Under the pieces are notes generated by a model, which was not told where the DNA came from, made no database searches, and saw only the letters and a program-made list of their open reading frames with translations. This document shows positions 20,401 through 27,914 of a stretch of DNA of 64,000 nucleotides, in pieces; within the stretch, counting starts at the first letter, position 1; each line of letters starts with the position of its first letter. This stretch comes from Parasphingorhabdus sp. (GTDB lineage: Bacteria > Pseudomonadota > Alphaproteobacteria > Sphingomonadales > Sphingomonadaceae): positions 62,001 to 126,000 of the forward strand of contig JAUCYS010000004.1 in NCBI GenBank assembly GCA_030373505.1. The letters are read 5' to 3'. Both the position numbers and the translations under genes were made by a program.

Positions 20401-21162
20401 ATGTGCATCATTTCTCTCGCCTGGCAGGCCCATCGCCGCTGGCAACTGGTCGCGATCGGCAATCGGGACGAAATTCATGCGCGCCCGGCAGAGCCGCTGC
20501 GGCGCTGGCCGGAGCATCCGCATCTATTGGCGGGGCGGGATATCCGGGCCGGCGGCACCTGGCTCGGTATTTCCGAGCAGGGTCGCTTTGCCGCAGTTAC
20601 CAATCTTGCTGGCCACGGCCCGCCAGACAGCAGCCGTGCATCGCGCGGCGACCTGCTGAAGGATTTTCTCGCTGGCGAGGGGCGCTATGCCGATCTGGAG
20701 ACGAGCATCTTCCCGAACTTCAATCCCTTCAATCTGGTCACCATCGCCAATGGCAAAGCGCAAGTGCATTGCAACCATCCGGAGCCGCTCAGCAGACCTC
20801 TTGAGCCGGGCATTCACGGGCTGACCAATGGTCCGCTTGACCGGCCCTGGCCAAAGGCACGGCATCTTGATGCGGCGCTGAATGACTGGCTGCAAAGCGG
20901 TTCGCAGGACAGCAGCGAGCTGCTGGATGCGCTGGTTAACCGGAGAACCTATCCGCGTGCAGCGGCAATGTTGCCCGGCCCGCCTGCCCCGCTGGAGCCA
21001 GCCAGTTCAGGAATATTCATCGACAATCCGGTCTATGGCACCCGGTGCAGCACAATCGTGACGATCGACCGGTCGGGAGAAGGGATGATTCGGGAACGGC
21101 GCTATGATGATACGGCCATGGTGACCGGCGAAGATCAGATTTTGTTCAGTTGGCCAAGCTAA
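20401..21162 (+). CDS. NRDE-family (TANGO2-like) protein
   Basis: About 253 aa if started at MCIISLAWQ (20401), which puts Cys at position 2 as in TANGO2/NRDE proteins; the frame also opens 4 codons earlier. The defining NRDE appears at about residues 21-24 (AIGNRDE), followed by GGTWLGIS and GRFAAVTNL. C-terminal motifs include YGTRCSTIV and ERRYDD. The fold is Ntn-hydrolase-like. Function in bacteria is unclear; the animal relatives affect haem and lipid handling. It is divergent from the thiolase gene. Confidence 0.9.
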   Translation: MCIISLAWQAHRRWQLVAIGNRDEIHARPAEPLRRWPEHPHLLAGRDIRAGGTWLGISEQGRFAAVTNLAGHGPPDSSRASRGDLLKDFLAGEGRYADLETSIFPNFNPFNLVTIANGKAQVHCNHPEPLSRPLEPGIHGLTNGPLDRPWPKARHLDAALNDWLQSGSQDSSELLDALVNRRTYPRAAAMLPGPPAPLEPASSGIFIDNPVYGTRCSTIVTIDRSGEGMIRERRYDDTAMVTGEDQILFSWPS

Positions 21163-21168
21163 CAAGGA

Positions 21169-21729
21169 CTACGTTCTGGCGAGACTCCTGGCATAGCGCT
21201 CACCACCGATCACGTCCTTCAACAGCTCCGGTTCGATCCGCCGATCCTCGCCGTCCGTATGGAGAACGCAGACATCGCCAGTGGTTTCGGCAATAACCGC
21301 CAAGACCTGGGAAAACTGGAAGGCATTGGATTCGCGCAATTTGCCCCAGAGGTCGCTCTCGGTCATTTTCGCTTTCTTCAACTGGTCATGCTGCACTTCG
21401 CCGCCAATCATGATCAGTCGCGGCTTGTTGTCGGCCATCGTCTGAAGGCCGGGAAACCGGCTGCGCAGGACAGCCATGCCGATTTGCAGTCCGAACAGGG
21501 ACACGAGAGCAGCGATGCCGCTGGCGAGCGGCGGATCCTTGCTCATGATCACCGATGCCAGCACTGAACCGATGGCAACGGTCACGGCAAAGTCAAAACC
21601 GCTCATCTTGGAAAAGCTGCGAACGCCGGCAAGCCGGGTCAACAGGATGACCGTTATGTACATGCCGGTGGCCGACAGCGCGATCAGGGCGACTTGGGGC
21701 CACCCTGTCATCATCCAGTCACTCAACAT
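21169..21729 (-). CDS. DUF421 (YetF-like) membrane protein
   Basis: 186 aa. Three N-terminal transmembrane segments (about 12-32, 45-62, 68-88) are followed by a cytoplasmic domain with the family motifs RLAGVRSFSKMSGFDF and KPRLIMIGG, and SDLWGKLRE. YetF/DUF421 proteins are inner-membrane proteins of unknown molecular role, often in sporulation or stress regulons. It lies 29 bp downstream of the hemerythrin gene in the same direction, so it is probably expressed from the same GSR-type promoter. Confidence 0.88.
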   Translation of the reverse strand: MLSDWMMTGWPQVALIALSATGMYITVILLTRLAGVRSFSKMSGFDFAVTVAIGSVLASVIMSKDPPLASGIAALVSLFGLQIGMAVLRSRFPGLQTMADNKPRLIMIGGEVQHDQLKKAKMTESDLWGKLRESNAFQFSQVLAVIAETTGDVCVLHTDGEDRRIEPELLKDVIGGERYARSLART

Positions 21730-21758
21730 CAGACTGGCCCCGCTTTGCGGTCAATGAA

Positions 21759-22208
21759 TCAGGCAACTTCCTGTTTCTCCACTGGCTTGCGTTCGTTGAA
21801 AATCCTCGCCAGCTCTTCCGCTCGCTCCTCGCTCAAATCCTTTTTGGCAGCAGCGAAAATCTCATTTTCTTCCTCATCCATATGATGCTCAAGCCGCTCG
21901 CGGAGGGTTTTAAACCGCGTCAGCCAGCCGCTGCTGGAAAATTCCATATCGACCAGTTCCTCGAAATAATCTTCCGCTTCCTTGTGCTCGGCAACCGAGT
22001 GACGGCCCTTGTCCTGGAGATCCGGCCGGGACAGCATCTCGGCATAGAGCGACTGTTCCTCGGCGTTGGCATGGGCAGACACATCGATCCGCAATTTCTC
22101 GAAAGAATCGCGGCGTTCCTTGGTGTCGCCGCTTGTGTCGGCGACCCGTTCCAGCATTGCGCGGTGCCGGTCATGATCCTGTTTCAGGCGGGTAAATATA
22201 TCGGTCAT
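21759..22208 (-). CDS. Hemerythrin HHE domain protein
   Basis: 149 aa starting MTDIFTRLKQDHDRHRAML at 22208, with GGAGA 5 bp before the ATG; a frame 6 codons longer lacks a site. Iron-ligand pattern: H in KQDHDRHR, HANAEEQ with E, H in VAEHKEAE, and the C-terminal HHMDEEENE motif, a four-helix di-iron bundle. Such proteins bind oxygen or sense/handle oxidative and nitrosative stress in the cytoplasm. Upstream lies GCAAC-N16-CGTC (22241-22265), 33 bp from the start, resembling the EcfG promoters nearby. Confidence 0.92.
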   Translation of the reverse strand: MTDIFTRLKQDHDRHRAMLERVADTSGDTKERRDSFEKLRIDVSAHANAEEQSLYAEMLSRPDLQDKGRHSVAEHKEAEDYFEELVDMEFSSSGWLTRFKTLRERLEHHMDEEENEIFAAAKKDLSEERAEELARIFNERKPVEKQEVA

Positions 22209-22240
22209 AATGTCTCCATCGGTCATATTCTCTCCCCCTC

Positions 22241-22265
22241 GACGCGCGAACCGGTTAATAGTTGC
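22241..22265 (-). promoter_or_regulatory. EcfG-like promoter (GCAAC class) for hemerythrin-DUF421
   Basis: Minus strand reads GCAAC, 16 bp, CGTC, ending 33 bp before the hemerythrin ATG. Consensus is GGAAC-N16/17-CGTT; there is one mismatch in each box, so this is a candidate only. Confidence 0.45.
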
Positions 22266-22601
22266 ATTTCTCCTGATTGCCGCGTGTTTAAGGGAAGACA
22301 GCCCGCTCCATGGCCTGGTCAGCCATCCGTCCCGGTATGAACCCGAACCTCAACAAGAGGGCGGTTGCCCGTGATGGAAAATATTTCAGCATCTGCGCAA
22401 CCAATTTCGGTGCCAGCTGTTATCAGGGTTGAATGGATGTCGACCCACGACCCTGCGTTGCTTTCATTCCTCAAAGACCGGCTGGAAAATTGGTCCTATC
22501 GTATACCCCCCGTTTACCAAGGGGCGAATTTTCCAGCTACTTTGCCCCCCAATCAGCCTTTCCGAGCCATGCGCCCTCTGCCATCGACGCGTGGTCCGGA
22601 C
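22266..22601. other. Gene-free stretch between hemerythrin and lipoprotein genes
   Basis: About 335 bp. An 85-codon frame on the plus strand (22365-22622) has no ribosome site, runs into the terminator hairpin and resembles nothing I know. No RNA gene was recognised. Confidence 0.45.
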
Positions 22602-22603
22602 AA

Positions 22604-22635
22604 AAAAATGGCCAGGACATAGCCTGGCCATTTTT
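22604..22635 (-). terminator. Bidirectional hairpin terminator after the small lipoprotein
   Basis: Perfect 13-bp inverted repeat AAAAATGGCCAGG / CCTGGCCATTTTT (22604-22616 with 22623-22635), 6-nt loop. The A-tract gives a U-run on the minus transcript, so it ends the lipoprotein gene 18 bp upstream. Confidence 0.9.
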
Positions 22636-22653
22636 ATCGATAATGTAGGAAGT

Positions 22654-22881
22654 TTACTTCTCCGACGGCATCGTCACATCGACGTCAGGAACATCGACCG
22701 TTACTTCTTCCGATCCGACTTCGACATCAGCTGTCTCTACGTCGACTTCAGGCATTTCACCCGCATCTCCGGAAACATCGACATCCACCGATGGCATTTC
22801 GCCTTCGTCTTTAACATTGGCTTCGCAGCCGGCGAGCGTCAGGCCAGCGGCCATTACTGCAGCAATTGCAATCTTTTTCAT
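22654..22881 (-). CDS. Small acidic lipoprotein
   Basis: 75 aa: lipoprotein signal with lipobox LAGC at residues 16-19 (MKKIAIAAVMAAGLTLAGC), then an almost entirely acidic, Val/Asp/Glu-rich tail with loosely repeated VDV and EMP-x-VDV motifs. It is probably acylated at Cys19 and kept in the periplasm or outer membrane; Glu20 after the Cys does not match the strong Asp inner-membrane retention signal. Function unknown. It has its own terminator and a GCAAC-N16-CGTT promoter-like site 31 bp upstream of the start, tying it to the surrounding stress genes. Confidence 0.8.
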   Translation of the reverse strand: MKKIAIAAVMAAGLTLAGCEANVKDEGEMPSVDVDVSGDAGEMPEVDVETADVEVGSEEVTVDVPDVDVTMPSEK

Positions 22882-22911
22882 TGTGAACTCCCTTCATTGG
22901 TTCTTATAAGC

Positions 22912-22936
22912 AACGCCAGCTTCTAGATAGAGTTGC
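22912..22936 (-). promoter_or_regulatory. EcfG-like promoter (GCAAC-N16-CGTT) for small lipoprotein
   Basis: Minus strand GCAAC at 22936-22932, 16 bp, CGTT at 22915-22912, ending 31 bp before the ATG at 22881. It has a perfect -10 and one mismatch in the -35. Confidence 0.55.
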
Positions 22937-22950
22937 GCCCCACCGCAAAT

Positions 22951-23700
22951 TTATTCGCGACCGAGTCGCATCCGGAACGCGTCCAGATGGAAATAGCCGA
23001 TATCAAACTGGCTGATCTCCGCCAGTCGGCGCTGGTCCTTGAACAAAATCCATCCATTGTCCCGCTCCAGCAAGTCATCCCGTTCCAGTTGCCGCAAAAC
23101 CCGGTTGGTATGGATAGGGGTCAAACCGAGCGCGTCTGCAATGACCGTTTGCGTTAGCGGAACGCGAAACCCCTCTTCGTTGCCAGCGCCGGCACCGGCA
23201 CCCGTGATCAGTACACGCCGATAGAGCTCTAGCAGAAAATGGCCAATCCGTTCGCGGGCCGTCTGCTTGCCATTGCGAACGATCTGTTCGCGCAGAAACG
23301 CTTCTTCCTGTACCTGCATCCACCAGAAGGCGAGTGTCAATTTTCCGGATTCGGTAAGCAGACGCCGGAATTCCGAAGGTCTTACCGAAAGCCCCTTGAG
23401 GCTGGTTACCGTTTTGACGGAATGATCCGACTCGGCGGCCACCAGCACCTGAAGGTCGAACATGTCGCCAGGCAGGAGCACGTTCAGGACCTGACGCCGG
23501 CCATCCTCAAGCGTCTTGTAGCGGATGGCCCAGCCTTCCTTGACAATCAGCACGCTATCCATTTCCTGGCCGGCATCGATGATTTCGGTGTTTTTCTCGA
23601 AATGCTGGTCCCGTCCGTTGATCTCCATGATGACCTGCTGGTCCGCGTCATCAAGATCGGCGTAAAAAGATATCCGCCGAAGCAATGCTTTGCGCGCCAC
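22951..23700 (-). CDS. Crp/Fnr-family transcriptional regulator coupled to a histidine kinase
   Basis: 249 aa with a GTG start at 23700 whose G is shared with the TAG stop of the upstream kinase gene (1-nt overlap, so translationally coupled). The N-terminal cNMP-type beta-roll spans about 15-130 (VKEGWAIRYKTLEDGRRQVLNVLLPGDMFDLQ); the C-terminal winged helix lies near 180-230 (PLTQTVIADALGLTPIHTNRVLRQLE). No Fnr cysteine cluster. The ligand is unknown; the same architecture as the gene at 15793-16536 suggests one paralogous group. Co-transcription with the kinase suggests both act in one signalling route. Confidence 0.92.
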   Translation of the reverse strand: MARKALLRRISFYADLDDADQQVIMEINGRDQHFEKNTEIIDAGQEMDSVLIVKEGWAIRYKTLEDGRRQVLNVLLPGDMFDLQVLVAAESDHSVKTVTSLKGLSVRPSEFRRLLTESGKLTLAFWWMQVQEEAFLREQIVRNGKQTARERIGHFLLELYRRVLITGAGAGAGNEEGFRVPLTQTVIADALGLTPIHTNRVLRQLERDDLLERDNGWILFKDQRRLAEISQFDIGYFHLDAFRMRLGRE

Positions 23701-25211
23701 TAGCTATACCCCTGCTCATCAGGAGCCGGGAAGGTAATCTTGCATTTCAGGCCATCCAACGCCCAGTTCCTTTCAATCTTTCCATATAAATTGCGGGTTA
23801 TACTATGGTCGATAAGCGAGGAACCAAAACCGACTTGTGACGGTGCCGCCTGCAGAGCGCTTCCCCCGGTTTCCGCCCAGTTCAATTCAACGATATCCGG
23901 ACCATCCTCGTCGGGGCGAATGGCCCAGCTGATCCTGACCGCCCCGGTCTCGTTGGTAAGCGCGCCATATTTGGCTGCATTGGTAGCCAGTTCGTTGAGC
24001 ACCAGCGAGAGCGACACCATCGCGTTTTCGGCAAGAATGATATCCGGGCCGGACCACTGGACTCCGGGGTAAGTCCGGCAAAGATCATCCACCAGAGCGG
24101 CGAAAGATCCCGTAACAAAATTGGTATCAAGCAGGATTTGCTGGGCCCTGTTGAGGGCGCTCAGCCGGTTGTGGATTCTCTCGATATAATCATCGATCGA
24201 AGTCGCGGAATTTTTCGTCAGCGTCATGATCGATTGCAGGGTCGCGAAAAGGTTGCGCAGACGATGATGGAGTTCCCGGGTGTGCAGCTTCAGCTGTTCC
24301 TGCTGGTCAATGCTGTGGGTTATGTCCTTGTTGATACCGGTCAGCGTCGGCCGGCCATTCGCCTCAAGATAGTCTCCATATCCCTCGAGCCAGCGGATCT
24401 CGCCTGATGGCAAAACAATGCGAAAGCGCGTCTCGAATTTTTCCAGCTCATCCACGGCCGCACTCATTGCCAGCCTGACGGTCTCCCTGTCTTCGGGATG
24501 GACGCGATCAAGCGCGCTTTCCACTTCCGATGCAGCTTCACCGGCATCGTCTCCCCATATCTTCATATAGGCGCCGCCCCAGTCGATCAGACCGGATTCC
24601 AGATCTATCCGAAAGCTGGCGATATCACTGAGAGCGAGCGTCAGATCGAGATTGGAGCGAGCGATGGCCGCCGCTTTTTGTGCCTGTTCTCGCAGGCCAA
24701 TCTCGCGGCTCAGTTCCATTTCGCTCATCACGATATCGGCCATGCTCTTCAGCTGGTTCAACTGGTTGGCCGTTATCCGAAAGCGCGGGACCGTGTCCGC
24801 GATCCACAAGGCGCCCAGCACTTTGCCATTGGGTGCAATCAATGGCGCACCCGCATAAAAACGGATGAACGGCTCACCCCTTACCATCGGGCTGCCGGCG
24901 AACCGGGAATCCAGCGAAGCATCTTCAATCACAAGTGTCTCGGCACTTTCGATCGCTCGCGCACAGATCGATTCATTCCGATCGATCTGTGATTCCGCAA
25001 AGCCGACCGATGATTTGAACCATTCCCGGTCCGCATCAATGAGAGAGATAGAGGCCAGCGGCGCGGAGAAAATATCCGCTACCAGCTGCGTAATTCTGTG
25101 AAAGGCATTTTCCGGTGCTTTATCGAGCACTTTGTAGCTGCTCAAGGTCGCCAACCGGTCAGCCTCTCGCTTGCGCTCCGATCTGCCGGTCATTCGACTG
25201 CCCGCTTTCAT
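23700..25211 (-). CDS. GAF-PAS sensor histidine kinase of the HWE/HisKA_2 type (candidate PhyR kinase)
   Basis: 503 aa, soluble (no transmembrane segment). GAF domain about 22-165, PAS with PAC about 190-300 (RWLEGYGDYLEANGRPTLTG), then the kinase: phospho-His region ELHHRLRNLFATLQS (H315/H316), N-box NELATNAAKYGAL near 407-418, WAE at 445-447, and G-box GFGSSLI. The WxE and the HRxxN block are HWE features, but the N-box residue that is His in classic HWE kinases is Asn (N407) here. Kinases of this class phosphorylate PhyR in alphaproteobacteria. GGAG precedes the ATG by 5 bp. It is the first gene of an operon with a Crp/Fnr regulator. Confidence 0.93.
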   Translation of the reverse strand: MKAGSRMTGRSERKREADRLATLSSYKVLDKAPENAFHRITQLVADIFSAPLASISLIDADREWFKSSVGFAESQIDRNESICARAIESAETLVIEDASLDSRFAGSPMVRGEPFIRFYAGAPLIAPNGKVLGALWIADTVPRFRITANQLNQLKSMADIVMSEMELSREIGLREQAQKAAAIARSNLDLTLALSDIASFRIDLESGLIDWGGAYMKIWGDDAGEAASEVESALDRVHPEDRETVRLAMSAAVDELEKFETRFRIVLPSGEIRWLEGYGDYLEANGRPTLTGINKDITHSIDQQEQLKLHTRELHHRLRNLFATLQSIMTLTKNSATSIDDYIERIHNRLSALNRAQQILLDTNFVTGSFAALVDDLCRTYPGVQWSGPDIILAENAMVSLSLVLNELATNAAKYGALTNETGAVRISWAIRPDEDGPDIVELNWAETGGSALQAAPSQVGFGSSLIDHSITRNLYGKIERNWALDGLKCKITFPAPDEQGYS

Positions 25212-25250
25212 GTCTGCTCCATTTTTATGCCCTCAGGCTCTCGAATAACG

Positions 25251-25275
25251 AACGGTTAACCCATGATCTTGTTGC
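25251..25275 (-). promoter_or_regulatory. EcfG-like promoter (GCAAC-N16-CGTT) for kinase-Crp/Fnr operon
   Basis: Minus strand GCAAC at 25275-25271, 16 bp, CGTT at 25254-25251, 40 bp before the kinase ATG. It lies back to back with the PPOX promoter at 25284-25309. Confidence 0.5.
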
Positions 25276-25283
25276 ATGCGAGC

Positions 25284-25309
25284 GGAACCAAACATGCAAA
25301 TCGCGCGTT
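25284..25309 (+). promoter_or_regulatory. EcfG promoter (GGAAC-N17-CGTT) for PPOX gene
   Basis: GGAAC at 25284-25288 and CGTT at 25306-25309, 48 bp before the ATG at 25357. Both boxes match the sphingomonad GSR consensus. Confidence 0.75.
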
Positions 25310-25356
25310 GTTTATAGAGAATCCGGATAGGAAATAACCCCAAAGGAGACTTTTGC

Positions 25357-25842
25357 ATGAATAATGACGATCGTGAAGAATTATATGAAATGATTGACGA
25401 CGTCGGCACGGCAATGCTGGTAACAGAGACAGACCATGATTTGCGCAGCCGCCCGATGAGCGGAAAATTATATCGTGACAGCGGCGAAATCTGGTTTCTC
25501 ACTGAAAGCGAGTCCGGAAAAGTGCAAGAGATTTCCGAGGACAGGACCAGCAATCTGACCTATTCCTGCCCCGAAAAGGAGACTTATATTTCGATCACCG
25601 GCACGGCTGCCCTGAGCCGAGATGCCGAAAAGATTGATGACATGTGGGGCCCATGGGCCAAAGCTTGGCTGCAATGCGAAAAGGATGACCCCAAGGTCGC
25701 CGCTATTCGCTTCAAACCCCAAATCGCGGAATATTGGGCGGCACCCTCCTCTTCGCTGGTTCAGGCATGGGAGCTGGCGAAAGCCAATATAACCGACGAA
25801 AAACCCGATATGGGATCCAACAAAACCGTCGCGATGTCCTAG
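25357..25842 (+). CDS. Pyridoxamine 5'-phosphate oxidase-family general stress protein
   Basis: 161 aa. A split-barrel flavin-binding fold of the general stress protein 26 type: GTAMLVTETDHDLRSRPMSG, then GEIWFLTESESGK and YISITGTAAL. AAGGAG lies 8 bp before the ATG. It probably binds FMN or F420-like flavin and reduces or oxidises an unknown substrate in the cytoplasm. A consensus EcfG promoter is directly upstream, and a perfect bidirectional terminator follows. It is divergent from the histidine kinase operon. Confidence 0.9.
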   Translation: MNNDDREELYEMIDDVGTAMLVTETDHDLRSRPMSGKLYRDSGEIWFLTESESGKVQEISEDRTSNLTYSCPEKETYISITGTAALSRDAEKIDDMWGPWAKAWLQCEKDDPKVAAIRFKPQIAEYWAAPSSSLVQAWELAKANITDEKPDMGSNKTVAMS

Positions 25843-25877
25843 CCCTGCTCAGACCACAGGGCGATCACAACGCCAAT

Positions 25878-25913
25878 AAAAAGGGCAGGGAGTCAAAACT
25901 CCCTGCCCTTTTT
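25878..25913. terminator. Perfect bidirectional terminator between PPOX and DUF883 genes
   Basis: 16-bp perfect inverted repeat (25878-25893 with 25898-25913), loop CAAA, flanked by A5 and T5, so it can end the two converging transcripts. Confidence 0.93.
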
Positions 25914-25932
25914 GATTCAATATGTCCGCTGC

Positions 25933-26223
25933 CTAGCGCCGGGCCATCAGGGCACCGAGGATCAGCCCGAGTCCGGCGGTAGCGGCAATGCTCACGATCG
26001 GGTTTTCCTGGATCGTGGATTGCGCCTTTCTGCGCCCTTTGGTGCTGACTTCGACCGCATTGGCACGCGCCTCGTCAAATTTCGTTTTCGCATTGGCACG
26101 AAGCTCCAATGCGTTGGCTTGCGCATCGGCCTTGACGGACTTGGTCAAGGTTGCCAAATCCTGTTTCAGTGTTTGCAGATCCGATTTCACCGCGCCCATT
26201 TCTTCAGAATAATTGCCTGTCAT
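25933..26223 (-). CDS. DUF883 (ElaB/YqjD-like) membrane-anchored protein
   Basis: 96 aa. A long amphipathic, coiled-coil-prone region (residues about 5-68, rich in A/K/D/E) is followed by ENPIVSIAATAGLGLILGALMARR, a single C-terminal membrane helix typical of ElaB/YqjD/YgaM, which tether ribosomes to the membrane in stationary-phase E. coli. GGAG lies 8 bp before the ATG. A GGAAC-N16-CGTA site 32 bp upstream suggests EcfG control. Confidence 0.88.
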   Translation of the reverse strand: MTGNYSEEMGAVKSDLQTLKQDLATLTKSVKADAQANALELRANAKTKFDEARANAVEVSTKGRRKAQSTIQENPIVSIAATAGLGLILGALMARR

Positions 26224-26254
26224 GTCATTTTCTCCATCTTCTGTTCAATAGACT

Positions 26255-26279
26255 TACGACCGACCGGAAAAATGGTTCC
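26255..26279 (-). promoter_or_regulatory. EcfG-like promoter (GGAAC-N16-CGTA) for DUF883 gene
   Basis: Minus strand GGAAC at 26279-26275, 16 bp, CGTA at 26258-26255, 32 bp before the ATG. One mismatch in the -10. Confidence 0.6.
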
Positions 26280-26332
26280 ATCCCGACCGGCAATGCAAAG
26301 ATAAAAACCTCAGCAGACCAGCGAAATTTTAT

Positions 26333-26357
26333 GGAACCCTTTTCTGTTTCGCGCGTT
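26333..26357 (+). promoter_or_regulatory. EcfG promoter (GGAAC-N16-CGTT) for phyR
   Basis: GGAAC at 26333-26337 and CGTT at 26354-26357, 27 bp before the phyR ATG (26384), with GGAG at 26371. This implies positive feedback of EcfG on phyR. Confidence 0.8.
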
Positions 26358-26383
26358 TCGAGCCAATTACGGAGATACAATAT

Positions 26384-27169
26384 ATGTCACTAGCTGAAAG
26401 CCTGAAACCTCATCTTCCTTATCTTCGACGCTATGCCAGGGCGTTAACGGGCAGCCAGAAAAGTGGGGATGCTTTTGTAAAAGCGACGCTAGAGGCGATC
26501 ATTGCCGATCCCTCGTCGGTTTCAGAAGACGACAATGTGCGCGTTCGCCTGTATCGGATTTTCTCCGGTATCTGGGAAAGCGCAAATGTACGGGTGAACG
26601 ACGATCCCGACGAAAACACCGCACAAAGCCATTTGAACGCCATCCCGCCAATCAGCCGGCAGGTGTTGCTGCTTACGGCGCTCGAAGGTTTTTCGATCAG
26701 TGAAGTCGCAAAAATCGCGGACGTTGGCGAGAGCTCCATCAATGGCCTGCTGGAAGATGCCATTTCGGAAATCGACAAGGAGATCAGATCCGACGTTCTG
26801 ATCATCGAAGACGAGGTTCTGATCTCGATGGAACTGCAGCAGATCGTGTCCGGTCTGGGGCATAATGTCTGCGGAACGGCAACGACCCACAAGGGCGCGC
26901 TCGACGCGGTGGCAAAGGCGAAGCCGAGCCTGGTGCTCGCCGATATTCAGCTTGCCGACGGAAGCTCCGGCATCGATGCGGTCAAGGATATCCTGGAGAA
27001 GATATCGGTCCCGGTCATCTTCATCACGGCATTTCCCGAGCGCTTGCTCACTGGCGAACGGCCGGAGCCGACCTTCCTTATCACAAAACCGTTCCAGCCC
27101 AATGCAATCCGGGCGGCGATCAGTCAGGCTCTGTTCTTTTCCACGGCCAAGGAAAACGTCCAAGCATAA
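26384..27169 (+). CDS. phyR: General stress response regulator PhyR (sigma-like/receiver protein)
   Basis: 261 aa, the usual PhyR size. Residues 1-130 form an EcfG-mimicking sigma-like domain (sigma2-like about 5-65, sigma4-like about 85-130 with SISEVAKIADVGESSINGLLEDAI). Residues 137-255 form a receiver: acidic pair E142/D143, phospho-acceptor D187 in LVLADIQ, T215 in the FITAF segment, and K235 in ITKPF. On phosphorylation the sigma-like domain binds NepR and frees EcfG. Preceded by a consensus EcfG promoter. Here phyR converges with ecfG rather than lying divergent from nepR-ecfG. It ends 154 bp before the ecfG stop. Confidence 0.97.
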   Translation: MSLAESLKPHLPYLRRYARALTGSQKSGDAFVKATLEAIIADPSSVSEDDNVRVRLYRIFSGIWESANVRVNDDPDENTAQSHLNAIPPISRQVLLLTALEGFSISEVAKIADVGESSINGLLEDAISEIDKEIRSDVLIIEDEVLISMELQQIVSGLGHNVCGTATTHKGALDAVAKAKPSLVLADIQLADGSSGIDAVKDILEKISVPVIFITAFPERLLTGERPEPTFLITKPFQPNAIRAAISQALFFSTAKENVQA

Positions 27170-27185
27170 GGCCGACCCCGAAATA

Positions 27186-27248
27186 AAGCACAGAAGCCTG
27201 GCGGCCCGTCCCGATCGAAGGGGAATGGGCCGTCAGGCTTCTGTGCTT
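27186..27248. terminator. Long stem-loop between convergent phyR and ecfG
   Basis: Inverted repeat of 22 bp with one mismatch (27186-27207 with 27227-27248) and a 19-nt loop, in the 154-bp gap between the two convergent genes. No long T-run follows, so it may be a terminator, an mRNA-stabilising structure, or both. Confidence 0.6.
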
Positions 27249-27323
27249 CATCGGAATGCCGGTTTCAGTTGAGCGGAACTCTAAAGGTCAAGTTTCTGGG
27301 CTGAATCAAACCCGCAAAAAGGT

Positions 27324-27914
27324 TCAGGGAGCGATCTTCTCGACCGCCCCGATAATATTCTCGAGCGCGGTTGTGGTCAGGCTCCCATGGCCGTCTGAGG
27401 CAGAAGTGAACCGGCCCTCTTCCAAAATGGATTCCAGCGTCTTGCGTGCACGCGATACACGGCTTTTCATGGTACCGACGGCACAATTGGCGATATCCGC
27501 AGCTTCCTCATAGGAATAGCCGCCAGCACCCACCAGAATGATTGCTTCGCGCTGGTCATCCGACAATTCCATCAAACCCCGCTGCAGATCGGCCAGATGC
27601 AAGGGCTCCTGCTGTGGGGCGGGTGCCGAAAGAATGCGTTCCGCTACAAGCTCATCATAATTGGCGGTGAATTTCTTCCGGCGCATGCTGGAAAAAAAGG
27701 TGTTGCGCAAAATCACGAAGGTCCATGCCCGCATCGAGGTGCCGGCGATGAAACGGTCGCGTGCGGCCCATGCTTTTAACAGCGTGTCCTGCACGAGGTC
27801 ATCCGCTACATCACGATCCCCTGACAGACTGCGTCCAAAGGCACGCAGATGCGGAATGGCTTCCGTCAGCTGCTGCTTGAACTGCGAAGGCGATAGCGCC
27901 TCGGGCTTACTCAT
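27324..27914 (-). CDS. ecfG: ECF sigma factor EcfG
   Basis: 196 aa from MSKPEALSP (27914). Sigma region 2 spans about 20-85 (DRDVADDLVQDTLLKAWAARDRF, MRAWTFVILRNTFFSS) and region 4 about 115-170 (SDDQREAIILVGAGGYSYEEAADI, GTMKSRVSRARK). This is the EcfG (ECF15) family that directs RNA polymerase to GGAAC-N16-CGTT promoters. The start overlaps the end of nepR by 8 bp, so the pair is translationally coupled. NepR should hold it inactive until PhyR is phosphorylated. Confidence 0.96.
   Translation of the reverse strand: MSKPEALSPSQFKQQLTEAIPHLRAFGRSLSGDRDVADDLVQDTLLKAWAARDRFIAGTSMRAWTFVILRNTFFSSMRRKKFTANYDELVAERILSAPAPQQEPLHLADLQRGLMELSDDQREAIILVGAGGYSYEEAADIANCAVGTMKSRVSRARKTLESILEEGRFTSASDGHGSLTTTALENIIGAVEKIAP

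Noticed and set aside
22365..22622. 85-codon plus-strand frame
   Set aside because: Runs into the terminator hairpin and has no ribosome site.
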